Counted from the first letter of the stretch, positions 35,284 to 45,178 are shown. The stretch is DNA of 64,000 nt from SHZI01 sp041396045 (GCA_041396045.1 JAWKZI010000001.1:248001-312000); one strand, 5' to 3'. Notes: a model not told the origin generated them from the letters alone. Program-made: numbers and translations.

Positions 35284-35427
35284 TAGAGGTATCACTCCTG
35301 TCGAAAAGCGGGCTGCCGACCGGCAACCCGGATAACGCCCGGCATCATGACATAGGACCGCAAGCGGGGAAATTTGATTTTTGGCGTGGAATCCGCAATA
35401 TACAAGCGCGGCAAAAGCCGACCACCG

Positions 35428-36088
35428 ATGTTGTATCTGAACGACGAAGTCAGCGACCAGTCACAGCAAGTCCTGCGTACGGACGTCGCTGGGATGCCGC
35501 TTGAGTGGATCGACTATCGGGATGCAGTACGCCTGTACTACCTGGGACAGGTCGCTTACAGCTGCGGATCGCCGTTGTTCCGCGTCTTCGGTGGGTTCAA
35601 CGTCAAAAGGGTTGTAGAAGCAGCATTGAAGTCAATTCCATCGTGGCTACAGTCGGGCGATCGCCGGATGTGGCAGAGCTCATGGACTGCTACGTTCCCC
35701 CGCTGAACAACAAGACACTTTTCCGCCGCGATTCAAATATCTGTCTGTATTGTGCACACCAGTTCCCGGTACGGGAGCTGACTCGCGATCATGTGCAGCC
35801 ACTGTCACAAGGTGGTGGAGACACCTGGACCAACGTGGTCAGTCGTGTCGCCGGTGCAATAACCACAAGGGCGGTTACACACCGGAGCAGGCGCAAATGC
35901 AGCTCATCGCTGTACCGTTCACGCCGACCTATGCGGAATATATTTTCCTTAAAGGCAGGCGTGTACTCGCTGACCAGATGGAATTCCTGCTGGCCCACAT
36001 TCCGCGCACCAGCCCGCTACACCAGAGGTTGTCCTCATCGCTGAAGAGCGGCGCTCTGGCCAATATGACGGATCCGGTCCCGGCTTAA
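35428..36088 (+). pseudogene. HNH endonuclease, two frameshifts
   Basis: The coding signal crosses three frames. Part 1 (from ATG 35428) MLYLNDEVSDQSQQVLRTD, MPLEWIDYRDAVRLYYLGQV; part 2 SSIEVNSIVATVGR, FRRDSNICLYCAHQFPVRELTRDHVQPLSQGG; part 3 CRRCNNHKGGYTPEQAQM, FLKGRRVLADQMEFLLAHI. Joined, it matches the small proteobacterial HNH family with the two CxxC pairs and the LTRDHV His. Breaks are near 35612-35620 (after FNVKR, at an A4 run) and 35842-35847 (one base missing before TGTCGCCGG). Both are consistent with base deletions. The family is usually a free-standing nuclease of unknown role. Confidence 0.75.
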
Positions 36089-36155
36089 CCCTGTTCGGCG
36101 CCTCCCGGCGTTTATACCTCCAGAGGCCACCTCCCCGGGTGGCGGAGGGAATGCC

Positions 36156-37964
36156 ATGAACAACCGCCTGTTGGGTTTTACTGCCTTTTGCGTGCTGGCT
36201 TCAGGCTGCAGCCTGAACGATGAATCGCCGTCCCCGCCGCCGCAGGAATCGCCAGCGATTCTGAAAGCACCCGACGCAGATACTCCGGTTACCGGACAGA
36301 AGCTCGACCAGACCCACAACCAGACACGCCGTCTGATGCACAACCAGGTGCGGGGCATGGCCCGCGAGCAATCGCTGACTGCCCCGGCCATGGCGCCGTG
36401 CTGCGAACCGGTCTATCCCGCTTATCGCGTGGAGGACCGCGAAACCTATGCCCATCTGGACGACAACCCGGTACATCTGGTGAACGAACAGCCGGTGTCT
36501 ACATTCAGCATTGATGTGGATTCAGGCTCCTATGCGAATGTTCGACGCTTCCTGAACGCCGGGACGCTGCCCCCCGGGGACGCCGTGCGGGTCGAGGAGT
36601 TGATCAACTACTTCGTCTACGATTATCCGGTGCCCACCGGTCGCGACCGGCCTTTTTTCAGTGAGTACCACCATTGCGCCGGCACCCTGGAATGCCGACA
36701 AGCTGCTGCTGCAGGTCGGGCTCAAGGGCTACGAAATCCCGGCAGAGCGCCGCGCGCCAGCCAATCTGGTGTTTCTGATCGACGTCTCCGGTTCGATGCA
36801 AAGTTCCGACAAGCTGCCGCTGCTGAAAAGCGCCTTCCGGTTGCTGACCCGCCAGATGAAAGCCAGCGATCGCATTGCGGTGGTGGTTTATGCCGGTGCT
36901 GCCGGGACAGTGCTGGCGCCAACCCCGGGCAATGAGCAGGCGCGCATCAGTGCCGCCCTGGACCAGCTGGAAGCCGGCGGCAGCACCAATGGCGCCGGGG
37001 CATCCGCCTGGCCTATGACCTCGCCCGGCAGAGCTACATCAAGGGCGGAATCAACCGCATCGTGCTGGCCACCGACGGCGACTTCAACGTGGGTACGACG
37101 GACTTCGATGCATTGATCGACATCGTCGAAAGGGAGCGCGAAGGTGGCGTATCACTGACCACGCTCGGTTTCGGTTCAGGCAACTACAACGACCAGCTTC
37201 TGGAGCGCCTGGCCGATGCCGGTAATGGCAACCATGCCTATATCGACACCCTGAGTGAAGGCCGGAAGGTTCTGGTGGAGCAGCTATCCGGCACCCTGCA
37301 GACCATTGCGAAGGATGTGAAGGTCCAGGTGGAATTCAATCCGGCTGCAGTCGCCGAGTATCGGCTGATCGGCTATGAGAACCGGCTGCTGCGCCGGGAA
37401 GACTTCAACAACGACCGGATCGATGCCGGCGAGATCGGCGCGGGTCATACGGTCACCGCGCTCTGCGAGCTGACTCTGGTCGGCAGTCCCGGCCGGCTGA
37501 TCGACCCGTTGCGCTACGGAGAACCGGCTGCGCGGGACCGATCCACTGCGGCCGAACTGGCGAATGTCCGCCTGCGCTACAAGGCGCCGGACGGTGGCCG
37601 TAGCCGGTTGATCGAGCAAGCCGTGCAGCGCACTGATATTCGGCCCCCGCTCAAATCCGAAGACGACCACCGCCAGGGTGGTACTGACCCGCTGTGCGAT
37701 CTGCGCTTCGCCGCCGCCGTTGCCGCCTTCGGCCAGAAACTAAAGGGAGGTGATTACCTGGGCGACTTCAGCTACGCGGATATCGCCAGGCTGGCAGCCA
37801 GCGCCCGTGGGGCGGATACCAACGGCTATCGCGGCGAGTTTCTGTCGCTGGTCAAGCTGGCTGACAGCCTCAGCGTGGCGGCCAGTGGGTCGGCTGCAGA
37901 CCCCGATACAGCGGCAGGTCCGGTGCGGTCAGGAATGGTGGAAATGCCGCAGGTTCGACGATAG
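36156..37964 (+). pseudogene. vWA-domain lipoprotein, YfbK-like, two homopolymer frameshifts
   Basis: A 600-residue lipoprotein: signal with lipobox LASGC (Cys18), a vWF-type N-terminal region (DNPVHLVNEQPVSTFSIDVDSGSYA), a von Willebrand A domain with MIDAS motif DVSGSMQSSDK, and a C-terminal DUF3520-like part. The first frame breaks in a T6 run near 36653-36658: deleting one T gives PFSVSTTIAPAPWN. The second breaks in a G4 run near 36996-36999: adding one G gives NGAGGIRLAYDLARQSYIKGG. The reading then continues to the stop. A GGAGG-type ribosome site precedes the ATG. It precedes a sigma/anti-sigma pair. Confidence 0.88.
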
Positions 37965-38036
37965 CTGGGAACTCGGTCACAACTCCGGCACTACTCAGGT
38001 GCATCTCAGGCGTTCACCCGCCGGGCTGGCTGGCAT

Positions 38037-38708
38037 ATGCTGACGGTCATGGCGGGTGGATCTGAAGACGCGCAGCTCATGACGCGATACGTGACCGGCG
38101 ATGTGGCGGCTTTCGAGACGCTGTATGCCCGGCATCGGGGCCCCCTGTATCGCTATTTTCTGCGGCAGTGCGGTCATGCAGACACCGCCGATGAACTGTT
38201 CCAGGATGTCTGGATGAGCATCATCAAGGCCCGGGCCCGTTACGAACCCAAGGCCCGTTTCACCACTTATATGTACCAGATCGCCCACAACCGGCTGGTG
38301 GATCATTTCCGGAAATCCGGTCGCGATCTCACCCGCGATTCCGCACCAACCCTGGAAAGAACCGGTGCGCCGGCTTCAGGCGACGACGAACTGGATCCTA
38401 CCTTTGCATCGGCACGCTGGTCGCTGGTCGACTGGGACGCTCCTGCCGACGGTGCCTCCGGCCCTGAAGCCACCCTGTCCGGGGAGCAGCGTGCGGAACG
38501 GCTGTGGACCGCCCTGGATGCCTTGCCCATCGAACAGCGTGAGGCGTTTCTGTTGCATGAGGAGGCTGAGTTGGGTCTGGCCGAGATTGCCACCGTGACT
38601 GGTGCCAAGGCCGAGACGGTCAAGAGCCGCTTGCGATACGCCGTGAAGAAGTTACGGACTTCTCTGGGTGATCTGGCACCAGCCGGTGCCCGGGATGCAG
38701 TGTCATGA
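38037..38708 (+). CDS. RNA polymerase sigma factor, ECF-type
   Basis: Second ECF sigma factor, 223 residues. Region 2 is FETLYARHRGPLYRYFLRQCGHADTADELFQDVWMSII and FTTYMYQIAHNRLVDHFRK; region 4 is ALPIEQREAFLLHEEAELGLAEIATVTGAKAETVKSRLRYAVKKLR. The linker is longer than usual (about 70 residues, acidic). The ATG at 38037 is used; ATG 38049 is also possible. Overlaps the next gene by four bases, an arrangement usual for sigma/anti-sigma pairs. Confidence 0.9.
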   Translation: MLTVMAGGSEDAQLMTRYVTGDVAAFETLYARHRGPLYRYFLRQCGHADTADELFQDVWMSIIKARARYEPKARFTTYMYQIAHNRLVDHFRKSGRDLTRDSAPTLERTGAPASGDDELDPTFASARWSLVDWDAPADGASGPEATLSGEQRAERLWTALDALPIEQREAFLLHEEAELGLAEIATVTGAKAETVKSRLRYAVKKLRTSLGDLAPAGARDAVS

Positions 38709-39646
38709 GCACTGACAACCGCGCACAGAATGATATGGAGCTTGAGGACCTGCTGGCGCGACGTTCGCCACTCTCGCGCGACTACGCCAATATGGTTCGT
38801 GCCGAACCAGCGGCAGATCTGGATGCGCGCATTCTTTCGGCTGCCAGGTCGGCGGCGGCCACTCCTGCGGCGGTGTCCACGCCTGTGGCGGGGAAAGTGG
38901 CAAGTGTTGCGCCGGCCAAAGTGCCCACGGCTTCCCGCAACATTCCCAAGCCACCGGCTGCGCGCACTCCCGTTGCGGTCGACGATGACGACGACGAAGA
39001 CGATGAGCCCACTCCCGCAACGCGGCCGCGCTGGATGGTGCCTGCGGCGTTGGCCGCCAGCCTGGTGGTAGCGGTTGGTATCGGCTTCACACTGTTAAGC
39101 GATAACGGAACGGAACAGGGCGCGACCGCGCAGACGGGCAGCACGCTTGCCAAGCGCACCAGGAAGCCCGGAGATGCTGCCAAGGCGGCGGACGCGGTCA
39201 GCGAAGCCGCCACAGACACGGACGCGGAGGTGGTTGTACTGAACGCTGAAAGGCCCTCTGAACGACCTGTGCTGCCGCCGCCACCCTTCTTCGCGCCGGA
39301 AATGCCTCAGGTTGAGGATCTGGATGCCGCGATCGCGATGATTCGCAAGGAATTGGTCGTTGCCAACCAGAAGGCGGCCATGCGGGCGGAAATGCCAGCG
39401 GCCTCGGCGTTGGCCGCAGCACCTGCGCGTGGTGAAGCCGATAAACAAACCGAAGCGCCAGCCGGCATCCAGGCTGATGCCGCGACATCCGAAGTCGTGA
39501 TTCAGCCCCGCGACCGTCGTCTGGCCAAGATCCTGGAGCTCTACGACAACGGTAATCCGGAACTCGCCGCCGATTCACTGGAAATATTCCTGAGAGATTT
39601 CGCCGACGATCCCATCACCCAGCAGATCCTCGCCCGCAAACCCTGA
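38705..39646 (+). CDS. Predicted membrane protein, probable anti-sigma factor
   Basis: A 313-residue protein with one membrane helix (WMVPAALAASLVVAVGIGFTLL) near residue 115, a Pro/Ala and acidic N-terminal cytoplasmic part (DDDDEDDEPTPATRPR) and a long periplasmic tail ending LAKILELYDNGNPELAADSLEIFLRDFADDP, which resembles a short tetratricopeptide-like helical pair. No sequence family is recognised. The ATGA overlap with the sigma-factor gene and the topology support an anti-sigma role, by inference. Confidence 0.65.
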   Translation: MSTDNRAQNDMELEDLLARRSPLSRDYANMVRAEPAADLDARILSAARSAAATPAAVSTPVAGKVASVAPAKVPTASRNIPKPPAARTPVAVDDDDDEDDEPTPATRPRWMVPAALAASLVVAVGIGFTLLSDNGTEQGATAQTGSTLAKRTRKPGDAAKAADAVSEAATDTDAEVVVLNAERPSERPVLPPPPFFAPEMPQVEDLDAAIAMIRKELVVANQKAAMRAEMPAASALAAAPARGEADKQTEAPAGIQADAATSEVVIQPRDRRLAKILELYDNGNPELAADSLEIFLRDFADDPITQQILARKP

Positions 39647-39668
39647 GATCAGGGCCGGGACCAGGTGT

Positions 39669-40579
39669 GTGACGCTGCCTGTCAAAATGTTGCGCAGCGT
39701 GGCCGAACAACTTGCGGCCGGATGGGATGTGGCGTTGGAGCTTTCGACAGTCGCCGGCATTAGCGGGGGCTGCATTCATCGCAGCTTTGCCGTATCCACC
39801 ATCACGGGCGAGCGCTACTTCCTGAAGTGCAACGACCGCGCGGCAGCACCCATGCTTGCAGCAGAAGAAGTCGGTCTGCAGACATTGGCAGCCACCGGAG
39901 AACTACGTGTACCCGGCGTCATCGCCCGGGGCGAGACAGACTCTGCCGCCTGGCTGTTGCTGGAGTATCTTGATCTGCAGCCGGCCACATCGAGCGGCGA
40001 TGCGGCGCTGGGAGCCGGACTTGCGCGCCTGCACAGACAGTCGTGCAGCAGCTTCGGTTTTTCGCAGGACAATTTCATTGGAGCAACGCGCCAGTTCAAC
40101 GGCAGACCCGTCGCCGGATCCGGCAACGACTGGGCCGATTTCTTCCGCGAACAGCGTCTGGCCTGTCAGTTGCGACTCGCCGCCGGGAATGAGTGGGGTA
40201 ACGAGTTGCTCGAATGTGGCAAACAACTACTGGAGCGCCTGCCAATCCTGCTGGCTGGCCACAACCCGATACCCTCCCTTGTGCATGGCGACCTTTGGAG
40301 CGGCAATCGTGGGGTCCTGGCCGATGGCACGCCAGTGATTTACGACCCGGCTGTCTACTACGGAGATCGCGAGACCGATATCGCCATGACCCGGCTTTCG
40401 GCGGCTTCAGTCCGGCCTTCTACCGCGCCTACAACGATGAATGGCCCCTGCCTGCCGGCTTTGAGCAACGCTGCGAGCTTTACAATCTCTACCACGTTCT
40501 TAACCATCTGAACCTGTTTGGCGGCGGCTATCTGCAGCAGGCCATGACAAACATGAATCGGTTACTGGAGCAGACATGA
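39669..40579 (+). pseudogene. Fructosamine kinase family protein, one frameshift
   Basis: Aminoglycoside-phosphotransferase-like kinase acting on glycated amines. Seen: GGCIHRSFAVSTITGERYFLKCN with the ATP-binding Lys, LLEYLDLQ, the catalytic loop LVHGDLWSGNRGV and the metal-binding YDPAVYYGDRETDIAMTRL. Just after, the sequence CGGCTTTCGG lacks a T: restoring it at about 40397-40401 gives LFGGFSPAFYRAYNDEWPL and continues to the stop at 40579. The GTG start at 39669 or ATG at 39687 are both possible. Its TGA overlaps the acs start (ATGA). Confidence 0.87.
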
Positions 40580-42534
40580 GCAACATCGACTCGGTACTAC
40601 AGGAAACGCGGCGCTTTCCACCATCTCCCGCCTTCACCGCCAAAGCGCGCCTTAAACCCGATGACGTTGCCGCACTTCGGGCCGAGGCCGCCCGTGATCC
40701 GGTCGCCTACTGGGGCCGGCTGGCGCGCGACGAACTGCGCTGGCATGTCCCGTTCACGCAGATTCTCGACGACAGTAACGCACCCAACTACCGCTGGTTT
40801 GCCAACGGAGAGATCAACGCATCGTTCAATTGTCTGGATATTCACGTGGGGCCGCGTGGCGACAAGCCGGCGATTATTTTTGAGGGTGAGCCCGGCGATA
40901 GCCGGGTGCTCAGCTACCGGCAACTGACGCAGGAAGTCTGCCAGTTTGCCAACGCGCTCAAGGCATTGGGGGTGTGGCCGAAGGACCGCGTAGTGATCTA
41001 CATGCCGATGGTGCCGGAGGCGGTCATTGCCATGCTGGCTTGCGCACGTATTGGTGCCATCCATTCGGTTGTGTTTGGCGGCTTTTCTGCCGGTTCCCTG
41101 CGTGACCGGATCGTCGACGCTGGCGCAAAGGTCGTGATCACCGCCGATGGCGGCTATCGCGGCGGCAAGGTTGTGCCGCTGAAGCTGGCCGTGGATGAAG
41201 CGCTGCGTGACGCGGGTGATACGGTCGCAAAGGTCGTGGTCGTAAAGCGCACCGGTCAATCCGTGCGAATGAAAAAGGGGCGCGACTGCTGGTGGTCCGA
41301 TGTTGTGCGTGGTCAGGACACGGGTTGTGAGCCCGCCTGGGTCAACGCCGAACACCCGCTGTTCCTGCTTTACACCTCCGGTTCCACCGGCAAGCCCAAA
41401 GGCATACAGCACGCCACGGCGGGATACCTGCTGACCGCCAAACTCACTTCAGAGTGGATTTTTGATTTCCGGGACGATGATGTCTACTGGTGTACTGCCG
41501 ATGTCGGCTGGGTTACCGGGCACACCTACGTGTGCTACGGGCCGCTGGCTGCCGGGGCTACAGTGGTGATGTACGAAGGCGCGCCGATGTATCCGGATCC
41601 TGGTCATTTCTGGAGCATCGTCGAACGTCTGGGCGTCACCATTCTCTACACCGCGCCCACGGCAATCCGGGCCTTGATGAAACAGGGTGACAAGTACCCC
41701 GGGAAGTACGACCTGTCGAGCTTGCGGCTGCTGGGCTCGGTTGGGGAACCCATCAATCCGGAAGCCTGGATCTGGTATCACACGGTGATCGGCAAGCGTC
41801 GCTGCCCCATTGTGGACACCTGGTGGCAGACAGAAACCGGCGCCACGATGGCCAGCCCGCTGCCCGGGGTAACGGCCACCAAGCCAGGTTCCTGCACCTT
41901 GCCGATTCCCGGGATCGACATGGCGATCGTCGATGAGGCCGGCAATCCCGTCAACAATCCGGAGAAGGGCGGCTGGCTGGTGGTGCGTAAGCCGTGGCCG
42001 TCGATGTTGCGAACGATCTGGGGCGACAACGAGCGCTACCTGAAGACCTACTGGGAGAAGTTCAACAACCGCTACTACGTCGCTGGCGACACCGCCCGTG
42101 CGGATGCCGACGGCTATTTCTGGGTCATGGGTCGTGCCGACGATGTTCTGAAGGTCTCCGGGCACCGGCTTGGGACGGCAGAGGTGGAGAGTGCGTTTGT
42201 GGCCAATCCGCGCGTAGCCGAGGCGGCGGTGGTCAGTCGTCACCACGAGATCAAGGGTGAATCGATCTTTGCTTATGTCGTGCTGAAGAGCGCGCGGCCT
42301 GTCGGCAAGGCCGCCGAGCAGATCGCTGCTGAACTGCGTGAGTTCGTCAGCCATGAACTTGGCGCAATCGCCAGACCGGACGACATCCGGTTTGCCGACA
42401 ACCTGCCGAAGACACGGTCCGGCAAGATCATGCGACGCCTGCTGAGGGCCATCGCCCGCGATGAGCCCATCACGCAGGACATTTCAACGCTGGAAAATCC
42501 GGCCATTGTCGAGCAACTACGCGGCATCAAATAG
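40576..42534 (+). CDS. acs: Acetyl-CoA synthetase (acetate-CoA ligase, AMP-forming)
   Basis: Activates acetate to acetyl-CoA through acetyl-AMP. The 652 residues fit exactly. Landmarks are YTSGSTGKPKGIQHATAGYL (ATP phosphate loop), WWQTETGATMASPLPG, the hinge GRADDVLKVSGHRLGTAEVE and the C-terminal PKTRSGKIMRRLLRAIA, whose Lys is the acetylation-regulated residue in the family. Start ATG overlaps the stop of the upstream kinase gene. Confidence 0.96.
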   Translation: MSNIDSVLQETRRFPPSPAFTAKARLKPDDVAALRAEAARDPVAYWGRLARDELRWHVPFTQILDDSNAPNYRWFANGEINASFNCLDIHVGPRGDKPAIIFEGEPGDSRVLSYRQLTQEVCQFANALKALGVWPKDRVVIYMPMVPEAVIAMLACARIGAIHSVVFGGFSAGSLRDRIVDAGAKVVITADGGYRGGKVVPLKLAVDEALRDAGDTVAKVVVVKRTGQSVRMKKGRDCWWSDVVRGQDTGCEPAWVNAEHPLFLLYTSGSTGKPKGIQHATAGYLLTAKLTSEWIFDFRDDDVYWCTADVGWVTGHTYVCYGPLAAGATVVMYEGAPMYPDPGHFWSIVERLGVTILYTAPTAIRALMKQGDKYPGKYDLSSLRLLGSVGEPINPEAWIWYHTVIGKRRCPIVDTWWQTETGATMASPLPGVTATKPGSCTLPIPGIDMAIVDEAGNPVNNPEKGGWLVVRKPWPSMLRTIWGDNERYLKTYWEKFNNRYYVAGDTARADADGYFWVMGRADDVLKVSGHRLGTAEVESAFVANPRVAEAAVVSRHHEIKGESIFAYVVLKSARPVGKAAEQIAAELREFVSHELGAIARPDDIRFADNLPKTRSGKIMRRLLRAIARDEPITQDISTLENPAIVEQLRGIK

Positions 42535-42589
42535 TGTCGATGCCCGCGACAACACGACTCACTGCCATACGGCAGCGAGATAGTATCTT

Positions 42590-42614
42590 GGGAAAAGGGT
42601 AGCGTCCCCTTTTG
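42590..42614. repeat. REP-like repeat, copy 2 (single arm)
   Basis: GGGAAAAGGGTAGCGTCCCC followed by TTTTG, the same core as the palindromes at 5164 and 47061 but with only one arm. It lies about 55 bases past the acs stop and just ahead of a glutathione S-transferase gene. A smaller pair, CACTGCC (42560) and GGCAGTG (42618), flanks it and could make a longer stem. Confidence 0.75.
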
Positions 42615-42633
42615 GCAGGCAGTGATCACTGGC

Positions 42634-43290
42634 ATGGTAATTCTCTACGGCATCAATTTATCCACGTTCACGCGCAAGGTGCGCCTGGCGCTGCTGGAAA
42701 AAGGCATTGAACACAAACTGGAAGTTGCCCCCATGGGGTCGCCGAAGATCCGGGCAATGCATCCACTCGGCCAGATTCCGGTGCTGGAGGATCGCGGCGA
42801 AACGATTCCGGATTCGTCCGTGATCATCGCTTACCTGGAGCGGGCCTACCCCGCAACACCGCTCTATCCCGCAGCAGCAGGCGCCATGGCGCGTGCCTTG
42901 TGGCTTGAGGAATACGCCGACACGCAGTTGCGGAAGGTCACGCTGCCATTTTTTACGGAGAATGTGGTCAAGCCGCTGTTTCAGGGCAAACCAGGTGATG
43001 CGCAGGCGCTGGCCGATGCTGCGGCACCGCGGGACCAGGCCTTCGCATGGCTGGAGCAGCAGCTGGGCGATGCTTCGTATGCGGTGGGCGAGGCACTGAC
43101 CGTGGCTGATGTGGCCATTGGTGCGCAGTTGATCACCTGTTTCCAGGGCAATGGCGAGCTGGATCCGGTACGCTGGCCGCGCCTCAAGCGCTATGTGGAG
43201 GGATTGTTTTCCCGACCATTGTGGGCGCCCATACTGGCTGAAGAAGAGGCTGCCTTGAACGCGGCGCAAAGTCGACGTGCGAGCAAGTAG
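42634..43290 (+). CDS. Glutathione S-transferase family protein
   Basis: The 218 residues divide into an N-terminal thioredoxin-like domain (ILYGINLSTFTRKVRLALLEKGIEH, LGQIPVLEDRG with the cis-Pro, IPDSSVIIAYLE with the glutathione gamma-Glu contact) and a C-terminal helical domain (YAVGEALTVADVAIGAQLI). The ATG at 42634 gives MVILYG, the normal family start; a GTG at 42622 is upstream. Substrate unknown. Follows the repeat element and is not obviously part of an operon. Confidence 0.88.
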   Translation: MVILYGINLSTFTRKVRLALLEKGIEHKLEVAPMGSPKIRAMHPLGQIPVLEDRGETIPDSSVIIAYLERAYPATPLYPAAAGAMARALWLEEYADTQLRKVTLPFFTENVVKPLFQGKPGDAQALADAAAPRDQAFAWLEQQLGDASYAVGEALTVADVAIGAQLITCFQGNGELDPVRWPRLKRYVEGLFSRPLWAPILAEEEAALNAAQSRRASK

Positions 43291-43326
43291 AATGACCCAC
43301 TTACACGAATTAAAGGAGTTAGAACC

Positions 43327-43884
43327 TTGAGCGTTGCCCACAAATGGCTTGAGCAGGAACCCTGGCCGACCAGGCAGATGCCGAACGAGCTGCTCGAACG
43401 TCGTATCGAGCGGGTTTTGACCATGACCAACATCGGCTACCTGGGAACCGTCAGGAAAGACGGCTCACCGATCGTCAGTCCTGTAGAGTTCTACTCCGAC
43501 CATTTGTCGCTGTACGTCTTTCCGCAGCCCAACAGTCCCAAGGTGATGGCCCTGCGACGCGATCCGCGACTGAGTTTCGCTGTCGCCAATCCGATGGCTG
43601 GCTGGGCCTGCGTGATGGGCGCCCAGATTTTTGGCAAGGGCACCCTGCTGGATGTGGATACGCCAGAGTGGGAACACGGCATGAAGGTCTTCAAGTGGGT
43701 GGCTTCCGGATTTGAGCTGGGCAAGATCGGTGGCAAGCCGCCTCGCGGCCAGCTCTTGCGCATTGATGCCGACCGGATCGTGTACACGGAACACCTGATG
43801 CGCAAGGAAGGTTACGCCCCGCGGCAGATCTGGATGCCTGGCGCCGCTTCACCGCAGGTCGTTCCCGGCGGCAATGTGCAGTAG
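43327..43884 (+). CDS. Pyridoxamine 5'-phosphate oxidase-like flavoprotein
   Basis: A 185-residue protein of the split-barrel FMN-binding (PNPOx-like) superfamily: MTNIGYLGTVRKDGSPIVSPVEFYSDHLSLYVF and PNSPKVMALRRDPRLSFAVANP match the flavin-binding core. Start is TTG at 43327, supported by AAAGGAG eight to fifteen bases upstream. Family members reduce F420, FMN or related substrates and the exact role cannot be read. Stands between the GST and a DUF1232 gene. Confidence 0.82.
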   Translation: MSVAHKWLEQEPWPTRQMPNELLERRIERVLTMTNIGYLGTVRKDGSPIVSPVEFYSDHLSLYVFPQPNSPKVMALRRDPRLSFAVANPMAGWACVMGAQIFGKGTLLDVDTPEWEHGMKVFKWVASGFELGKIGGKPPRGQLLRIDADRIVYTEHLMRKEGYAPRQIWMPGAASPQVVPGGNVQ

Positions 43885-43911
43885 CGATCGGCGGACTGGT
43901 GGCATGAGGTG

Positions 43912-44259
43912 ATGGCAGACATCACCTCATTGCCCGTTCCCCGCCAGTACTCGGAAACCCGGTTCCGGGACAAGCTCGCGAGAGCGGCACGCGCAGCCGG
44001 CCATGAAGTAATTGAAAAGGCCTTGTGGCTGTATTTCGCGGCCCAGAATCCGGCCACGCCGAAGTGGGCCAAGGCCACGGTATATGGCGCACTTGCCTAT
44101 TTCATCATGCCACTGGACGCCATTCCTGACCTGGCGCCGGTAGCCGGGTATACGGACGACCTCGGCGTGCTGGCCGTTGCGGTAGCGACGATTGCCCGCT
44201 ACATCGACGAAGGGGTCAAACAAAAGACCACCGGGCTTTTGTCCCGCTGGTTTCAGTAG
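43912..44259 (+). CDS. DUF1232 (YkvA) membrane protein
   Basis: About 115 residues. The segment AKATVYGALAYFIMPLDAIPDLAPVAGYTDDLGVLAVAVATIARYI is the DUF1232 signature (Y-x-L...DLIPD...GYxDD) and includes two hydrophobic helices. ATG at 43912 and GTG at 43909 are adjacent possible starts. The family has no settled function but is often a small inner-membrane protein. Converges with the barstar-like gene. Confidence 0.88.
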   Translation: MADITSLPVPRQYSETRFRDKLARAARAAGHEVIEKALWLYFAAQNPATPKWAKATVYGALAYFIMPLDAIPDLAPVAGYTDDLGVLAVAVATIARYIDEGVKQKTTGLLSRWFQ

Positions 44260-44277
44260 CGGGGGTTCCAGCAGTCG

Positions 44278-44691
44278 CTACTGCTCGAGTACCAGAAAGG
44301 CCCAGAAGGGTGTTCCAAGCCCGCTCCAGTTCGCGGATGCGTCGCTCAGGGTCTGTATAAGCGTGTCGAAATCGTCGTCGCCCCGACTGCGGAAATCAGC
44401 CATGTTTTCCAGGACCAGCAGGTAGCCGGGCGCTTCGCGCCAGCTCAAGTCAGTCAGGCAGTCTGCCAGCGCATCCCAGTTCTGGCCGAACCAGGCTGGA
44501 AGCTTGAGCTGCTCCTGTAGCCGGACAAACAATTCGGCCGGCTCCGCACAGCCGGTCAGGTCGGCGCGAAATACGGCGAAATCCAGCGTCGCAGCGACTT
44601 CTGCAATTACCGCTATGTCGTCGGCCGGGAGGCTGAAGACGCCCGCCCGGTCTGCTCGTGGCAAGGTATCTGACAGTTCTTCACGCTTCAT
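44278..44691 (-). CDS. Barstar family ribonuclease inhibitor
   Basis: The 137-residue protein ends in a barstar fold: FRADLTGCAEPAELFVRLQEQLKLPAWFGQNWDALADCLTDL. In the family LPxWFGxNWDALxDxLTDL is the helix that enters the RNase active site. An N-terminal extension of about 40 residues precedes it. It overlaps the ribonuclease gene (ATGA) and should neutralise any RNase remaining in the cytoplasm. Confidence 0.88.
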   Translation of the reverse strand: MKREELSDTLPRADRAGVFSLPADDIAVIAEVAATLDFAVFRADLTGCAEPAELFVRLQEQLKLPAWFGQNWDALADCLTDLSWREAPGYLLVLENMADFRSRGDDDFDTLIQTLSDASANWSGLGTPFWAFLVLEQ

Positions 44692-45101
44692 TGCGCCGCC
44701 ACCTCCTCAGGATTCAGTTTGTGAAAGCTTCCGTAGTGATCGGCTGTGTAGTACCAGACTTGAGGTGGCGTACCACCGGTGATAAGGCGGCGAGCACCCC
44801 GATCACGGGCTCCGGGTGTGGGAACGGTGTACTCACGGTAGTAGCCCCGGACCATCTCGGGTAGCCGACCTTCGCGGTTCTGGAACACTGTGCCGTCCTG
44901 CCGATAGGGGAACGGGCCGCCTTGTGCGATCAAGCGGATAACGGCCTGCGCCTCTGCAGGCAGCCGGTTCGCCGCCTTCTCCGGAACAGTCGAATCATGG
45001 GTCGTGGACGTCACCGGGACCGATGACGGCTGGGTGCCGGATTGCCACATGAAGGCGGCGACAATCGCGGCTAATAGCAGGGGCAAGGCCAGGCGACGCA
45101 T
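44688..45101 (-). CDS. Secreted guanyl-specific ribonuclease, barnase-like
   Basis: The 137-residue precursor starts at ATG 45101 with a signal-like hydrophobic segment (LALPLLLAAIVAAFMW). The mature part holds the microbial RNase (N1/T1, barnase) active site: the general base Glu90 in YYREYTVPTPG, Arg residues in DRGARRLITGG (about 101-105), and the general acid His122 in YYTADHYGSF. It cleaves RNA after G in the family. The next gene, overlapping by four bases, encodes its barstar-type inhibitor. The longer upstream frame is antisense to the neighbouring gene. Confidence 0.9.
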   Translation of the reverse strand: MRRLALPLLLAAIVAAFMWQSGTQPSSVPVTSTTHDSTVPEKAANRLPAEAQAVIRLIAQGGPFPYRQDGTVFQNREGRLPEMVRGYYREYTVPTPGARDRGARRLITGGTPPQVWYYTADHYGSFHKLNPEEVAAQ

Positions 45102-45178
45102 GACACATCCTACCGTGACCCGGCACATTGGCGGGTACAGGGCTTGGCACAGCCCGCACCCCGCGCTACAACAGGCAG

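Noticed and set aside
34123..35286. 387-residue plus-strand frame opposite pntA1
   Set aside because: Antisense to a well-matched transhydrogenase subunit, no motif of its own.
40597..41412. 271-residue minus-strand frame opposite acs
   Set aside because: acs is complete on the plus strand and the antisense product has no domain.
45128..45178. Upstream extension of the GFA protein to TTG 45128
   Set aside because: The extra 17 residues do not resemble the family and GTG 45179 gives an ordinary start.
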